Shown: positions 45,231 through 55,424, numbered from the stretch's first letter. The stretch: 64,000 bases of DNA from Pseudomonas sp. VD-NE ins (GCF_031882575.1 NZ_CP134772.1:6483001-6547000), one strand, 5' to 3'. The notes: generated from the sequence alone by a model not told the origin. A program made the numbers and translations.

Positions 45231-46313
45231 TTACTCGGCGATCAGCGCTTCGACCTTGACGATCTGCGCCTGCAGCGTGGCCATGTCTGCGCAGCGCAGG
45301 TTGGCGTGACCGACCTTGCGTCCGGCCTTGAAGGCCTTACCGTAGTGATGCAGATGGCAGTCTTCGATGGCGATGACCTTCTCAACCGGCGGCACAACGC
45401 CGATGAAGTTGAGCATCGCGCTCTCGCCAACCTTGGCGGTCGAACCCAGCGGCAGGCCAGCCACGGCGCGCAGGTGGTTTTCGAACTGGCTGCATTCAGC
45501 GCCTTCAGTGGTCCAGTGCCCGGAGTTGTGCACGCGCGGGGCGATTTCGTTGGCCTTGAGGCCACCGTCGACCTCAAAGAACTCGAACGCCATCACACCC
45601 ACATAGTCGAGCTGCTTGAGCACACGGCTCGAGTAGTCTTCAGCCAAGGATTGCAATGGGTGATCGGTGCTGGCAACGGACAGCTTGAGGATGCCGCTGT
45701 CGTGGGTGTTGTGTACCAGCGGATAGAACTTGGTTTCGCCATCGCGGGCACGCACGGCGATCAGCGAGACTTCGCCGGTGAACGGCACGAAGCCTTCCAG
45801 CAGGCAGGCAACGCTGCCCAGCTCGGCGAAAGTGCCGACCACGTCTTCCGGCTTGCGCAGGACTTTCTGGCCCTTGCCGTCGTAACCCAGGGTGCGGGTT
45901 TTCAGCACGGCCGGCAGACCGATCGAGGCAACGGCGGCATCCAGATCGGCTTGCGACTGAATGTCGGCGAAGGCCGGGGTCGGAATGCCCAGATCCTTGA
46001 ACATGCTCTTTTCAAACCAGCGATCGCGAGCGATGCGCAGGGCTTCGGCGCTCGGATAAACCGGTACGAATTGCGAGAGGAATGCCACGGTTTCGGCCGG
46101 GACGCTTTCGAACTCGAAGGTCACCAGATCGACTTCATCGGCCAATTGACGGAGATGATCCTGATCGCCGTAATCGGCCCGCAGGTGTTCGCCCAGCGCG
46201 GCCGCACAGGCATCCGGCGCAGGGTCGAGGAAAGCGAAGTTCATGCCCAGCGGGGTGCCCGCCAGGGCCAACATGCGACCCAACTGGCCGCCACCGATTA
46301 CACCGATCTTCAT
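45231..46313 (-). CDS. purK: N5-carboxyaminoimidazole ribonucleotide synthase
   Basis: A 360-residue ATP-grasp enzyme that carboxylates AIR with bicarbonate in purine synthesis. It begins MKIGVIGGGQLGRM, the family signature, and contains LKTRTLGYDGKGQ in the ATP-grasp domain and NEIAPRVHNSGHWT near 265. It follows purE by 10 bp. The ATG at 46313 replaces a longer frame. Confidence 0.97.
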   Translation of the reverse strand: MKIGVIGGGQLGRMLALAGTPLGMNFAFLDPAPDACAAALGEHLRADYGDQDHLRQLADEVDLVTFEFESVPAETVAFLSQFVPVYPSAEALRIARDRWFEKSMFKDLGIPTPAFADIQSQADLDAAVASIGLPAVLKTRTLGYDGKGQKVLRKPEDVVGTFAELGSVACLLEGFVPFTGEVSLIAVRARDGETKFYPLVHNTHDSGILKLSVASTDHPLQSLAEDYSSRVLKQLDYVGVMAFEFFEVDGGLKANEIAPRVHNSGHWTTEGAECSQFENHLRAVAGLPLGSTAKVGESAMLNFIGVVPPVEKVIAIEDCHLHHYGKAFKAGRKVGHANLRCADMATLQAQIVKVEALIAE

Positions 46314-46323
46314 CTCAACAACC

Positions 46324-46815
46324 TCAGGCAATACGTGGGTCTGGATTGTCCAGGACGCTGTCTGTCTGCTCGGCACGGAAGGTTTTCAGTACCGCGTGGA
46401 ACTGTGGATGTTTGGCGCCAAGGATGCTCGCCGACAGCAGTGCGGCGTTGATCGCGCCGGCTTTACCGATAGCGAGAGTGGCGACCGGAATGCCGGCCGG
46501 CATCTGCACGATCGACAGCAGCGAGTCGACGCCCGAGAGCATGGCCGACTGCACGGGCACACCCAGTACCGGCAGGTGGGTCTTGGCCGCACACATGCCT
46601 GGCAAGTGGGCTGCGCCACCGGCGCCGGCGATAATCACCTCGATGCCGCGGCTTTCAGCCTCTTCGGCGTACTGGAACAGCAGATCCGGGGTACGGTGGG
46701 CAGAGACCACTTTGACCTCGTACGGGATGCCGAGCTTTTCCAGCATATCGGCGGTGTGGCTAAGGGTGGACCAATCGGACTTGGAGCCCATGATCACGCC
46801 AACCAGTGCACTCAT
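46324..46815 (-). CDS. purE: N5-carboxyaminoimidazole ribonucleotide mutase
   Basis: A 163-residue PurE that moves the carboxyl group to make CAIR, the step after PurK. Signature GSKSDW near 10-15, SAHRTPD near 38-44, and [12 protein letters not shown] near 67-78 are all intact. It is the first gene of purEK. Its leader holds a strong hairpin (46864-46888). Confidence 0.98.
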   Translation of the reverse strand: MSALVGVIMGSKSDWSTLSHTADMLEKLGIPYEVKVVSAHRTPDLLFQYAEEAESRGIEVIIAGAGGAAHLPGMCAAKTHLPVLGVPVQSAMLSGVDSLLSIVQMPAGIPVATLAIGKAGAINAALLSASILGAKHPQFHAVLKTFRAEQTDSVLDNPDPRIA

Positions 46816-47277
46816 CGTCGCGCCTCTTCTCTCTGGAGCGCCCGCAGGCGCGTCATAAAACAACAAGCCACGCAGGTTGCGTGGCTTGATTGTACGAAAA
46901 ATGGCCGGACGTGCCGGCCGAAGGCCGCGCAGTATACCGCAAAGAAAGCAATAAACAGCCCCCCGCGCGACCATCTGTCATCTGCTGCAAATGCCCGGTT
47001 TTATTGACCTGAAGGTCAGTCATAAACAATCATCCGGCACCAGGTGCAAAGCCATGTGTGAATGGATCAGCAAACAGGAAATTTAAAGAGCCGAATTATC
47101 TGCCGCTCAATTTACCGCAAACTTAAGTACAACCGTCCGGCCAAACTCTTACTCCCGCGAAATGTGACGCAATGCTGTGCAATACATATCAAGTTGTCAG
47201 AGCTGGCCACGTTGCAATAGGTTGAATCGCGCAATTCTTAACCCATCTGAAAACCACCAACATCAAGGAAATCAAGG
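46816..47277. other. Intergenic region between purE and the metzincin-like gene
   Basis: A 462-bp divergent region. Besides the purE-leader hairpin, its right half (47020-47277) is AT-rich and holds no recognised gene or repeat. It presumably carries the promoter of the metzincin-like gene, whose ATG is preceded by AAGGAAATCAAGG. Confidence 0.6.
46864..46888 (-). terminator. Hairpin with T-rich tail in the purE leader (candidate attenuator)
   Basis: Arms CAAGCCACGCA and TGCGTGGCTTG are perfect over 11 bp with a 3-base loop. On the minus strand TTGTTTTAT follows, as in a weak rho-independent terminator, about 48 bp before the purE ATG. It could be an attenuator of purEK or the end of an upstream transcript. 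Confidence 0.5.
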
Positions 47278-47874
47278 ATGACTTCCCTTCAGGAAACCCA
47301 AAAAAAAGACATTAGAATTGTCGCGATTCTTCATAACGACATTCCGCAGTCAAAACGCAAGACTCTTTATGCCGATTATTTCCAGCCCCTCGTGAAGGAA
47401 CTGGAAAGCTTCACCGGGCGAAAAGTCGACGTGATTTTCAAAACCGGTGAGCCCCACAGCAGTTTCTACTACAAACGCGACCCCGTGGAGGCCATGGAGC
47501 TTTGGATCCCTTTCTGCAACAGACTCATGGAGATAATGGAGGAAGAGGAGGGTTATGATTTTGATGATGAGTTGACCAAGTTTATCCTGGTCACCAACAA
47601 CGCTCTTGATGGAGGGACCTATGGCGTGGCCAGCATGGATCTCTCACCGACAACCGGCACTGCTGCAATTGCATCCCTGGAAACTTATTCGTGCATAGGT
47701 CACGAAATAGGTCACCTGTTGGGCGCCACACATGACGATTCAGAAATTCTGTTCAACGGTTGGTTCGCTGAAACTTACGTAGTACCACAGCGCAACAACC
47801 TGAGATCCAATTCTTATACTTTCAGCTCTGCCAATCGACAAAACATCCTGAATTATCTGGCCGATAAAGATTGA
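47278..47874 (+). CDS. Metzincin-like zinc metalloprotease, no signal peptide
   Basis: A 198-residue protein with the extended zinc motif HEIGHLLGATHD (His142, Glu143, His146, His152, Asp153), the pattern of metzincins of the reprolysin/adamalysin branch. The first 60 residues (IRIVAILHND onward) and the 100-135 segment (FILVTNNALDGGTYGVASM) resemble the N-terminal strands of such domains. There is no signal peptide and no obvious Met-turn after the zinc motif, so the domain is either minimal or unusual. It is a lone gene with lower GC than its neighbours, inserted between purE and the aspA regulator, an acquired gene in this otherwise conserved order. Substrate and export route are unknown. 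Confidence 0.75.
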   Translation: MTSLQETQKKDIRIVAILHNDIPQSKRKTLYADYFQPLVKELESFTGRKVDVIFKTGEPHSSFYYKRDPVEAMELWIPFCNRLMEIMEEEEGYDFDDELTKFILVTNNALDGGTYGVASMDLSPTTGTAAIASLETYSCIGHEIGHLLGATHDDSEILFNGWFAETYVVPQRNNLRSNSYTFSSANRQNILNYLADKD

Positions 47875-47891
47875 CCGTTAACCTGCCCGCC

Positions 47892-47920
47892 GGCAGAGAC
47901 GATCGATTATCGCCTCTGCC
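47892..47920. terminator. Bidirectional terminator between convergent genes
   Basis: Arms GGCAGAG and CTCTGCC with additional CGAT/ATCG pairing inside, between the metzincin-like gene and the LysR gene. The T-tract is weak. Confidence 0.5.
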
Positions 47921-47928
47921 TTCAGAAT

Positions 47929-48840
47929 TCAAAGATTGGCGTTCGCCGCACCACCTTCAAGTTTTCGCCACAGCAGGCGGACGTTGGCCTTGCGCACCAA
48001 GGCGCAGCGATACAGGCGAATCTCCAGCGGCACATGCCACTGCGGGCCGCCACACACCACCAGTTCGCCACGGGCCAACTCCGCCCGCACGCTCAGTTGC
48101 GGAACCCAGGCAATGCCCAAGCCTTCCAGCGCCATGCTTTTCAGGCTGTCGGCCATGGCGGTTTCGTAGATCGTCGTGAAGCGCAGCTGACGCTGACGCA
48201 GCAAGCCATTCACCGAACGACCGAGAAACGCCCCGGCGCTATACGCCAGCAACGGCACACTCGCCTCGCCTTCCAGATCGAACAGCGGCTTGCCCTCCGC
48301 ATCCGCCGCGCACACAGGCAACATCTCGGTCTGGCCCAAATGCAGTGACGGGAAGATCTCCGGGTCCATCTGCATCGCCGCGTCCGGGTCATAGAACGCC
48401 AGCATCAAGTCGCAACCGCCCTCACGCAACGCATGCACCGCGTCACCCACGTTGGTTGCCACCAGCCGCGTGGCGATGTTCAGCCCTTCATTACGCAACT
48501 GCGCGATCCAGCGCGGGAAAAAACCCAGCGCCAGCGAGTGCGCCGCAGCGACTTGCATCACTTCGCCCTGCCCGCCTTCCAGATGATGAAGATGGCGCAG
48601 CACTTCACCGAGCTGTTCGACCACCGTGCGTGCGGTCACCAGAAACAGCTGCCCCGCCGCCGTCAGCTCGATCGGCGTGCGCGAGCGGTTGACCAAAGTC
48701 AGCCCCAGCGCAGCCTCCAGACTGCGGATCCGCCGGCTGAACGCCGGCTGGGTCACGAAGCGCCGTTCGGCCGCCTGCGAAAAGCTGCGGGTGGCGGCCA
48801 GAGCACTGAAGTCCTCGAGCCATTTGCTTTCCAGATTCAT
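47929..48840 (-). CDS. LysR-family transcriptional regulator, divergent from aspA
   Basis: A 303-residue LysR regulator. The winged helix-turn-helix is at about 6-65 (LAATRSFSQAAERRFVTQPAFSRRI in part: SFSQAAERRFVTQPAFS), and the effector domain covers about 90-295. The ATG at 48840 has GGGAGG before it; a longer frame starts at 48864. It is divergent from aspA with 180 bp between them, as PA5428 and PA5429 are, so it may control aspA or the aspartate/asparagine genes downstream. Confidence 0.93.
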   Translation of the reverse strand: MNLESKWLEDFSALAATRSFSQAAERRFVTQPAFSRRIRSLEAALGLTLVNRSRTPIELTAAGQLFLVTARTVVEQLGEVLRHLHHLEGGQGEVMQVAAAHSLALGFFPRWIAQLRNEGLNIATRLVATNVGDAVHALREGGCDLMLAFYDPDAAMQMDPEIFPSLHLGQTEMLPVCAADAEGKPLFDLEGEASVPLLAYSAGAFLGRSVNGLLRQRQLRFTTIYETAMADSLKSMALEGLGIAWVPQLSVRAELARGELVVCGGPQWHVPLEIRLYRCALVRKANVRLLWRKLEGGAANANL

Positions 48841-49020
48841 CACGTCCTCCCGGACACGCACCAAAACAGGTCACACGTCTGCCGCGCACGCGGCGTCACA
48901 CGGGCATTATGCCGAATGTGCATAGGGCAGTGCTGAACAGCATTGGCCCAAAATTTCCCACAAGCCTAGCATTCGCAGCGTTCCGGCACAGACCGGGTCC
49001 ATATCGAGATGATTTCTATC

Positions 49021-50445
<1,425 letters not shown>

Positions 50446-50507
50446 ACCGACACGTAATTTGTAGCACCGCTCACCAGGTCGAGGGACTAGACACCTCTCA
50501 CCTTTTG

Positions 50508-50542
50508 AGGGCTTGGGGATGATTCTCCAGGCCCTTTTTTTT
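50508..50542 (+). terminator. Rho-independent terminator of aspA
   Basis: An imperfect stem AGGGCTTGGGGA/TCTCCAGGCCCT followed by eight T. It lies 62 bp after the aspA stop. Confidence 0.88.
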
Positions 50543-50572
50543 AACTTTCTGACCCTGAGACCCGTATGTCTG

Positions 50573-50676
50573 GGGACTGCTCGCTCTCACAGAAGAGCAG
50601 TCCCTGCACAAGCCCGGCGCCGGTAACGCCGGGTGTTTCAAAGCCTCGTTTCGTCGCTTGCACCACGACTGTGCAG
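50573..50676 (+). ncRNA. Strongly structured untranslated segment upstream of the symporter gene
   Basis: Between the aspA terminator and the symporter ATG there are nested complementary arms: GGGACTGCTC/GAGCAGTCCC (50573-50604, 10 bp perfect), CCCGGCG/CGCCGGG (50613-50633) and CTGCACA/TGTGCAG (50604-50610 with 50670-50676) closing a multi-arm fold. It does not match a riboswitch I know. It may be a cis-regulatory leader or a small RNA; coding potential is poor. Confidence 0.4.
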
Positions 50677-50894
50677 ACGGGCGCGCCACTGATCGGTATA
50701 GTGCCGCCCCTCTTCGCATGAGCGGTCGTCGGTAACGAGGCCATAACCCATGTGAAACCCGAACTAATAACAAACCCGCGATATGGACCGGGACGAAATC
50801 TTCGCCTCACCCGTCGTGCCGCGCGCACACCGGTGTAACACGATATTTCTTCCATCCAGCATTTGCTCACACAATAAACAGCGAGGAAAAATCC

Positions 50895-52343
50895 ATGCTC
50901 GAAGTCATTAACGACTTCCTCTCAGGGAAAGTACTGATCGTGCTCATTGTCGGGCTCGGTAGCTACTTCACGATTCGCTCGCGTTTCGTTCAATTGCGTC
51001 ACTTCTTCCACATGTTCGCGGTGTTCCGCGACAGCCTCAAGGGCAGCGCCGGGCAACTCAGCTCGTTCCAGGCCCTGATGCTCAGCCTTGCCGGCCGCGT
51101 CGGCGCAGGCAACATCGCCGGTGTCGGCATCGCCGTGACCCTCGGTGGTCCGGGTGCAGTGTTCTGGATGTGGGTGACCGCACTGGTCGGCATGTCCAGC
51201 AGCTTCTTTGAATGTACGCTGGCCCAAGTCTACAAGCGCGCCGATGGCGACGGCCTGTACCGTGGCGGCCCGGCCTATTACATCCAGCACGGCCTTAAGT
51301 TGAAAGGCATGGCGGTGGTGTTTTCCGTCCTGCTGTTGGTTACCTACGGCTTCGCCTTCATTGGCCTGCAGTCCTACACCGTGACCCACTCGCTGCAGAA
51401 CGCCTTTGAATTCAACCCACAACACACCGGTATCGTCCTGGCAGTGCTGCTGGCGATCACCTTCATCGGCGGCATCAAGCGCATCGCCTCGGTGTCCGAC
51501 CTGCTGGTACCGATCAAGACCCTGGCCTACATCGGCGTGACCCTGTACGTGATCGGCACCCAGATCGAACACGTGCCAGCCATGCTGGAAACCATCTTCA
51601 AGAGCGCCTTCGGCCTCGACCCGGCCTTTGGCGGCCTGCTCGGCAGCGCCATCGTCATGGGCGTGAAGCGTGGCGTGTTCGCCAACGAAGCGGGCCTCGG
51701 CAGTGCGCCGAACGTCGCCGCCGTGGCTGCTGTGAAGCACCCGGGCGCTCAGGGCGTGGTTCAGGCTTTCAGCGTGTTCCTCGACACCTTCGTGATCTGC
51801 ACCTGCACCGCGCTGCTGATCCTGCTGTCGGGCTTCTACACCCCGGGCTTCGAAGGTGACGGCATCGTCCTGACCCAGAACTCGCTGGCCGCTGTGGTCG
51901 GTGACTGGGGTCGCATGTTCGTCAGCGTCGCGCTGTCGCTGTTCGTCTTCACCTGCATCCTCTACAACTACTACCTGGGCGAAAACAGCCTGCAGTTCCT
52001 CACCCGCAACCGCGCCGCGCTGATGATTTTCCGCGGCCTGGTGCTGGCGCTGGTGGTATGGGGTTCGATGCAGGACCTGTCGACCGTGTTCGCCTTCGCC
52101 GACATCACCATGACCTGCCTGGCCTTCGTCAACCTGGTGGCTCTGGCCATGCTGTTCAAGGTCGGCATGCGCGTAATGCGCGACTACGACGGGCAGCGCC
52201 GCGCCGGCGTCAAACAGCCCGTGTTCGACTCCAGCAAGTTTGCCGATCTGGACCTGGACCTGAAGGCCTGGCCGGCCAACCCGTCTGCCGCTGCCGGCAA
52301 GACCGAAGCCGAGCCGCAAGGCGTGCCTGCAGCGCAACGCTGA
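50895..52343 (+). CDS. Alanine/sodium symporter of the AGCS family
   Basis: A 482-residue transporter with about 11 membrane segments. Family signatures are GRVGAGNIAGVGIAVTLGGPGAVFWMW (in part: GNIAGVGIAVTLGGPGAVFW) near 70-95 and GVKRGVFANEAGLGSAP near 256-272. It imports alanine or glycine, or a related neutral amino acid, with sodium. Its hydrophilic C-terminal tail is Ala/Pro-rich. Its place between aspA and ansA suggests use of small amino acids as carbon or nitrogen source. Confidence 0.95.
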   Translation: MLEVINDFLSGKVLIVLIVGLGSYFTIRSRFVQLRHFFHMFAVFRDSLKGSAGQLSSFQALMLSLAGRVGAGNIAGVGIAVTLGGPGAVFWMWVTALVGMSSSFFECTLAQVYKRADGDGLYRGGPAYYIQHGLKLKGMAVVFSVLLLVTYGFAFIGLQSYTVTHSLQNAFEFNPQHTGIVLAVLLAITFIGGIKRIASVSDLLVPIKTLAYIGVTLYVIGTQIEHVPAMLETIFKSAFGLDPAFGGLLGSAIVMGVKRGVFANEAGLGSAPNVAAVAAVKHPGAQGVVQAFSVFLDTFVICTCTALLILLSGFYTPGFEGDGIVLTQNSLAAVVGDWGRMFVSVALSLFVFTCILYNYYLGENSLQFLTRNRAALMIFRGLVLALVVWGSMQDLSTVFAFADITMTCLAFVNLVALAMLFKVGMRVMRDYDGQRRAGVKQPVFDSSKFADLDLDLKAWPANPSAAAGKTEAEPQGVPAAQR

Positions 52344-52399
52344 CAGGTGAATGACGGGCGCATCCCCTGCGCCCGTCAGTTATTGTGGTGCAATAACTT

Positions 52400-52489
52400 G
52401 TGGGAGTGAGCCTGCTCGCGATAGCTGTTTTTCAGCCAACACCAATGTTGAACGATGAACCGCCATCGCGAGCAGGCTGGCTCCTACAA
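52400..52489. repeat. REP doublet between symporter gene and ansA
   Basis: TGTGGGAGTGAGCCTGCTCG and the complementary CGCGAGCAGGCTGGCTCCTA, about 50 bp apart, each slightly diverged. The second unit ends just before the ansA ribosome site. Confidence 0.87.
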
Positions 52490-52515
52490 GGACCTCATCC
52501 TTTCGGAGAATCCCC

Positions 52516-53532
52516 ATGAATTCGTCGACCTACCCCGCCGCCCAACACGTCATGGTGCTCTACACCGGTGGCACCATCGGCATGCAGGCCAGCGCCAATG
52601 GTCTGGCCCCGGCGTCCGGTTTCGAAGCGCGGATGCGCGATTACCTGCACAGCCAGCCTGAGTTGGTGGTGCCGCAGTGGCGCTTTCGCGAGATGTCGCC
52701 GCTGATCGACAGCGCCAACATGACCCCGGCCTATTGGCAGCAACTGCGTGAAGCGGTGGTCGAGGCCGTGGATGTGCAAGGTTGCGACAGCGTGCTGATC
52801 CTGCACGGCACCGACACGCTGGCTTACAGCGCGGCGGCGATGAGCTTCCAGTTGTTGGGGCTGAATGCCCGCGTGTGCTTCACCGGTTCCATGCTGCCGG
52901 CCGGTGTTACCGACAGCGATGCCTGGGAAAACCTCGGTGGTGCGCTGGTTGCCCTCGGCCAAGGCCTGACGCCGGGCGTGCACCTGTACTTCCACGGCGA
53001 ACTGCTGGCGCCGACCCGTTGCGCGAAAGTGCGCAGTTTTGGCCGTCATCCGTTCAAACGACTTGAGCGTCAGGGCGGCGGCGTGAAAGCGCCTTCGATT
53101 CCAGCGTCGCTGAACTACAACCAGCCGAAGCAACTGGCCAAGGTGGCCGTGCTGCCACTGTTCCCCGGCATCAGTGCCGAAGTGCTCGACGGCCTGCTCG
53201 ACAGCGGCATTCAGGGTCTGGTGCTGGAGTGCTACGGCAGCGGCACCGGGCCGAGCGACAATCCGCAGTTCCTCGCCAGCCTCGGCCGTGCTCGCGATAA
53301 CGACGTGGTGGTGGTTGCCGTGACGCAATGCCATGAAGGCGGGGTCGAACTGGATGTGTATGAGGCTGGCAGTCGTTTGCGCGGTGTTGGCGTGCTGTCC
53401 GGTGGTGGCATGACCCGTGAAGCGGCGTTCGGAAAGTTGCACGGGCTGCTCGGTGCAGGCCTTGAAACAGCTGAAGTCCGCCGTCTGATTGAACTCGACC
53501 TCTGCGGCGAGCTGATCAACCCTGAGGATTAA
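52516..53532 (+). CDS. ansA: L-asparaginase, cytoplasmic type I
   Basis: A 338-residue asparaginase that converts asparagine to aspartate and ammonia. The first catalytic motif, TGGTIG, is at 17-22 and the second, HGTDTL, at 97-102. No signal peptide, so it acts in the cytoplasm, where AspA can then release fumarate. Length fits type I. The ATG has TCGGAGAA before it. Confidence 0.95.
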   Translation: MNSSTYPAAQHVMVLYTGGTIGMQASANGLAPASGFEARMRDYLHSQPELVVPQWRFREMSPLIDSANMTPAYWQQLREAVVEAVDVQGCDSVLILHGTDTLAYSAAAMSFQLLGLNARVCFTGSMLPAGVTDSDAWENLGGALVALGQGLTPGVHLYFHGELLAPTRCAKVRSFGRHPFKRLERQGGGVKAPSIPASLNYNQPKQLAKVAVLPLFPGISAEVLDGLLDSGIQGLVLECYGSGTGPSDNPQFLASLGRARDNDVVVVAVTQCHEGGVELDVYEAGSRLRGVGVLSGGGMTREAAFGKLHGLLGAGLETAEVRRLIELDLCGELINPED

Positions 53533-53604
53533 ACCATCATCGTTATGGATTGAAATGACGAGCCGCTCTCATTGAACCTCAAAGACAGCGGCTCGCAACA
53601 ACTA

Positions 53605-53949
53605 TCAGTCTTCCCATACGTCGAAGATACCGCTCACTGCTTTGGTGATACCGGGCGGAACACTCGCACTGAATTGCGCCGTAAAACTTCCATAATATCT
53701 ACCGCTGACGGGATCTTTCTTAATCTCTAACAACCTGCCGTCAGTATTCCAAGGAATTGATGCGCCATCAACATTATAGGAAACAAGTAGATGTCCGCCG
53801 GTATTACTCACTGATACGTAAACTCCTTCCCGTTCGCCAAAGGCTGCACTAACACCATTATTTTCTTCGATAAAGTAGAAAGCGATAAACTCTTTAGCGT
53901 CCTCGTCAACCTCCGCCTTCATCGTGCCGCGAATGGCTTTAGAACTCAT
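53605..53949 (-). CDS. Orphan hypothetical protein, beta-rich
   Basis: A 114-residue protein with no signal peptide or membrane segment. I do not recognise a family. The sequence alternates short hydrophobic strands and Gly/Asn turns (GVYVSVSNTGGHLLVSYNV, then GRYYGSFTAQFSASVPPG), which suggests a small beta-sandwich or lectin-like domain, and it ends in an acidic FDVWED. GAGGGAA before the ATG supports translation. The gene and its upstream region are AT-rich, unlike the neighbours, so it may be acquired. Confidence 0.6.
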   Translation of the reverse strand: MSSKAIRGTMKAEVDEDAKEFIAFYFIEENNGVSAAFGEREGVYVSVSNTGGHLLVSYNVDGASIPWNTDGRLLEIKKDPVSGRYYGSFTAQFSASVPPGITKAVSGIFDVWED

Positions 53950-54257
53950 AATTGTATTCCCTCACTCAAAAATTTAGACAGTTTTACTACCAAGTAAAAC
54001 TCTATTGAACGGCAAACACTAAAACGAGAAGAACTTACAACGAATAACAACCCTACGATATACCTACACCGCGCACACCTGACAACTGTCAACATTGACA
54101 GTTGTCGACAACTAATTATCTGGCTTATTCTCGCGAGGCAAATCCAGTTTATTTAATGATCCCGGCGCAACAGCAAGATCTTCCTGCTCCCTGATCAGAC
54201 TGCTGTCCGGCATGCACCTTGCTAACCTTCAATCAGGCCCCTGACCTGGAAGCACAC
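53950..54257. other. AT-rich intergenic region with nested palindromes
   Basis: 308 bp between the orphan gene and the AraC-type regulator. The main structure is the inverted repeat at 54081-54112. No other gene or repeat is recognised. Confidence 0.6.
54081..54112. promoter_or_regulatory. Nested palindromes, probable operator
   Basis: GACAACTGTCA and TGACAGTTGTC (11-bp perfect arms, 4-bp spacer, 54081-54106), and overlapping it the perfect palindrome GTTGTCGACAAC (54101-54112), giving three GACAAC-type half-sites. It lies about 130 bp before the orphan gene and 145 bp before the AraC-type gene, a suitable place to control either. Confidence 0.5.
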
Positions 54258-55253
54258 ATGCTCCACTCCCACCTCACCACCCTCAACGCCGTCTCGCTGA
54301 TTCTCAACACCTTCAAGGCCGAAGGCCTGTCGAGCGAAGCGTTGCTGGCCGGCAGCGGCATCAGTGCGGCGGATCTCAGTCGTGCCGACACGCGCATCAC
54401 CACCAATCAGGAGATGCAAGTCTGCGCCAACGCCGTCGCGCTCAAGCACGACATCGGCCTCGAACTGGGCCGGCGCATGCACGTTTCCTGCTACGGCATC
54501 CTCGGTTACGCCCTGCTCACCTGTGCCACCTTCGGTGACGCTTTACGTCTGGCCATCCGCTATCCGGCGCTGTTGGGAACACTTTTCGAGCTGAGTCTGG
54601 AAGACGATGGCGAGCGTGTCTGGTTTGTCGCGGCGGATTATCGCGAGAGCCCGGCGATGGCGGTGTTCAATGCCGAATTCTGCATGGTCTCACTGAAAGT
54701 GATTTGCGATGACTTGCTTGGACATTCATTGCCACTGCGCGCGACGCGATTCGAACACGCGGCGCCGGACTACCGCGACAGCTATGCCGAACACTTCAGC
54801 TCAGCGTTGCACTTCGCCGCCAAGGACAATGCGTTCGCCTTCGACCGGCATTGGCTCGATCAACCGCTGCCGCTGGCCGATGCCATTACGCATCAAGCCA
54901 TGGCCGAACGTTGCCGCAAGCAGAACCTCGAATTCACCGGACGTCAGGCGTGGCTGGGGCGGATTCGTCAGTTGCTCAGTGCCCAACTGAATGCCGCGCC
55001 GGGGCTGGAAGGTCTGGCGCAACAGATGAAGTGCTCGCCGCGCACCCTGCGCCGGCATCTCAAGGACATGGGCAGCAGCTATCAGGAACTGCTCGATGAA
55101 CTGCGCTTCGAGCGCGCCAAGCAGATGTTGTGTGAGGATCAATTGCCGATCTATCGCATTGCCGAAACGCTCGGGTTCAGCGAGACAGCCAGTTTCCGCC
55201 ATGCGTTTGTGCGCTGGAGCGGTGTGGCGCCGAGTCAGTTCCGCCCGCACTGA
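54258..55253 (+). CDS. AraC-family regulator with Arabinose_bd-type sensor domain (OruR/ArgR-like)
   Basis: A 331-residue regulator. The N-terminal domain (about 15-200) is of the PF12625 type (FGDALRLAIRYPALLGTLFEL is characteristic), and the C-terminal AraC helix-turn-helix pair covers about 235-330 (LAQQMKCSPRTLRRHLKDMG; IAETLGFSETASFRHAFVRWSGVAPSQFR in part: LGFSETASFRHAFVRW). The ATG at 54258 (MLHSHLTTL) is preferred to the upstream one at 54219. It probably controls the acetylpolyamine amidohydrolase gene 171 bp downstream; related regulators respond to amino acids or amines. Confidence 0.9.
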   Translation: MLHSHLTTLNAVSLILNTFKAEGLSSEALLAGSGISAADLSRADTRITTNQEMQVCANAVALKHDIGLELGRRMHVSCYGILGYALLTCATFGDALRLAIRYPALLGTLFELSLEDDGERVWFVAADYRESPAMAVFNAEFCMVSLKVICDDLLGHSLPLRATRFEHAAPDYRDSYAEHFSSALHFAAKDNAFAFDRHWLDQPLPLADAITHQAMAERCRKQNLEFTGRQAWLGRIRQLLSAQLNAAPGLEGLAQQMKCSPRTLRRHLKDMGSSYQELLDELRFERAKQMLCEDQLPIYRIAETLGFSETASFRHAFVRWSGVAPSQFRPH

Positions 55254-55424
55254 TATCACTCCTGCAGGGATTTTTATTTCAGCCCGGATCCCCGACATCA
55301 AGGGGCGAATTGCGGTCAGCATTTTTGGCCGTATCCATCCCCTTTTGGCCTTTCCTGCCGTTCTCCGATTCATCTCGCGCCGCAACACTGTGAGCAACCG
55401 AATCAGCCCTGCGGAGAACAACAA

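Larger units (their letters stand above)
50446..50894. other. Intergenic region between aspA and the symporter gene
   Basis: 449 bp without a convincing gene. It holds the aspA terminator and the structured segment 50573-50676. A possible -10 (TATAGT, 50697-50702) lies between the structure and the symporter start, without a clear -35. The symporter ATG at 50895 is preceded by GCGAGGAAA. Confidence 0.6.

Noticed and set aside
46864..46888. purE-leader palindrome as a PurR operator
   Set aside because: The core lacks the central CG and the AAACGTTT-like centre of PurR sites, and Pseudomonas is not known to use that repressor; the T-rich tail fits a terminator-type hairpin better.
50498..50870. 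Two minus-strand frames of 91 and 109 codons before the symporter gene
   Set aside because: They overlap each other and the strong inverted repeats, are rich in Arg, Ser and Cys, and have no ribosome sites.
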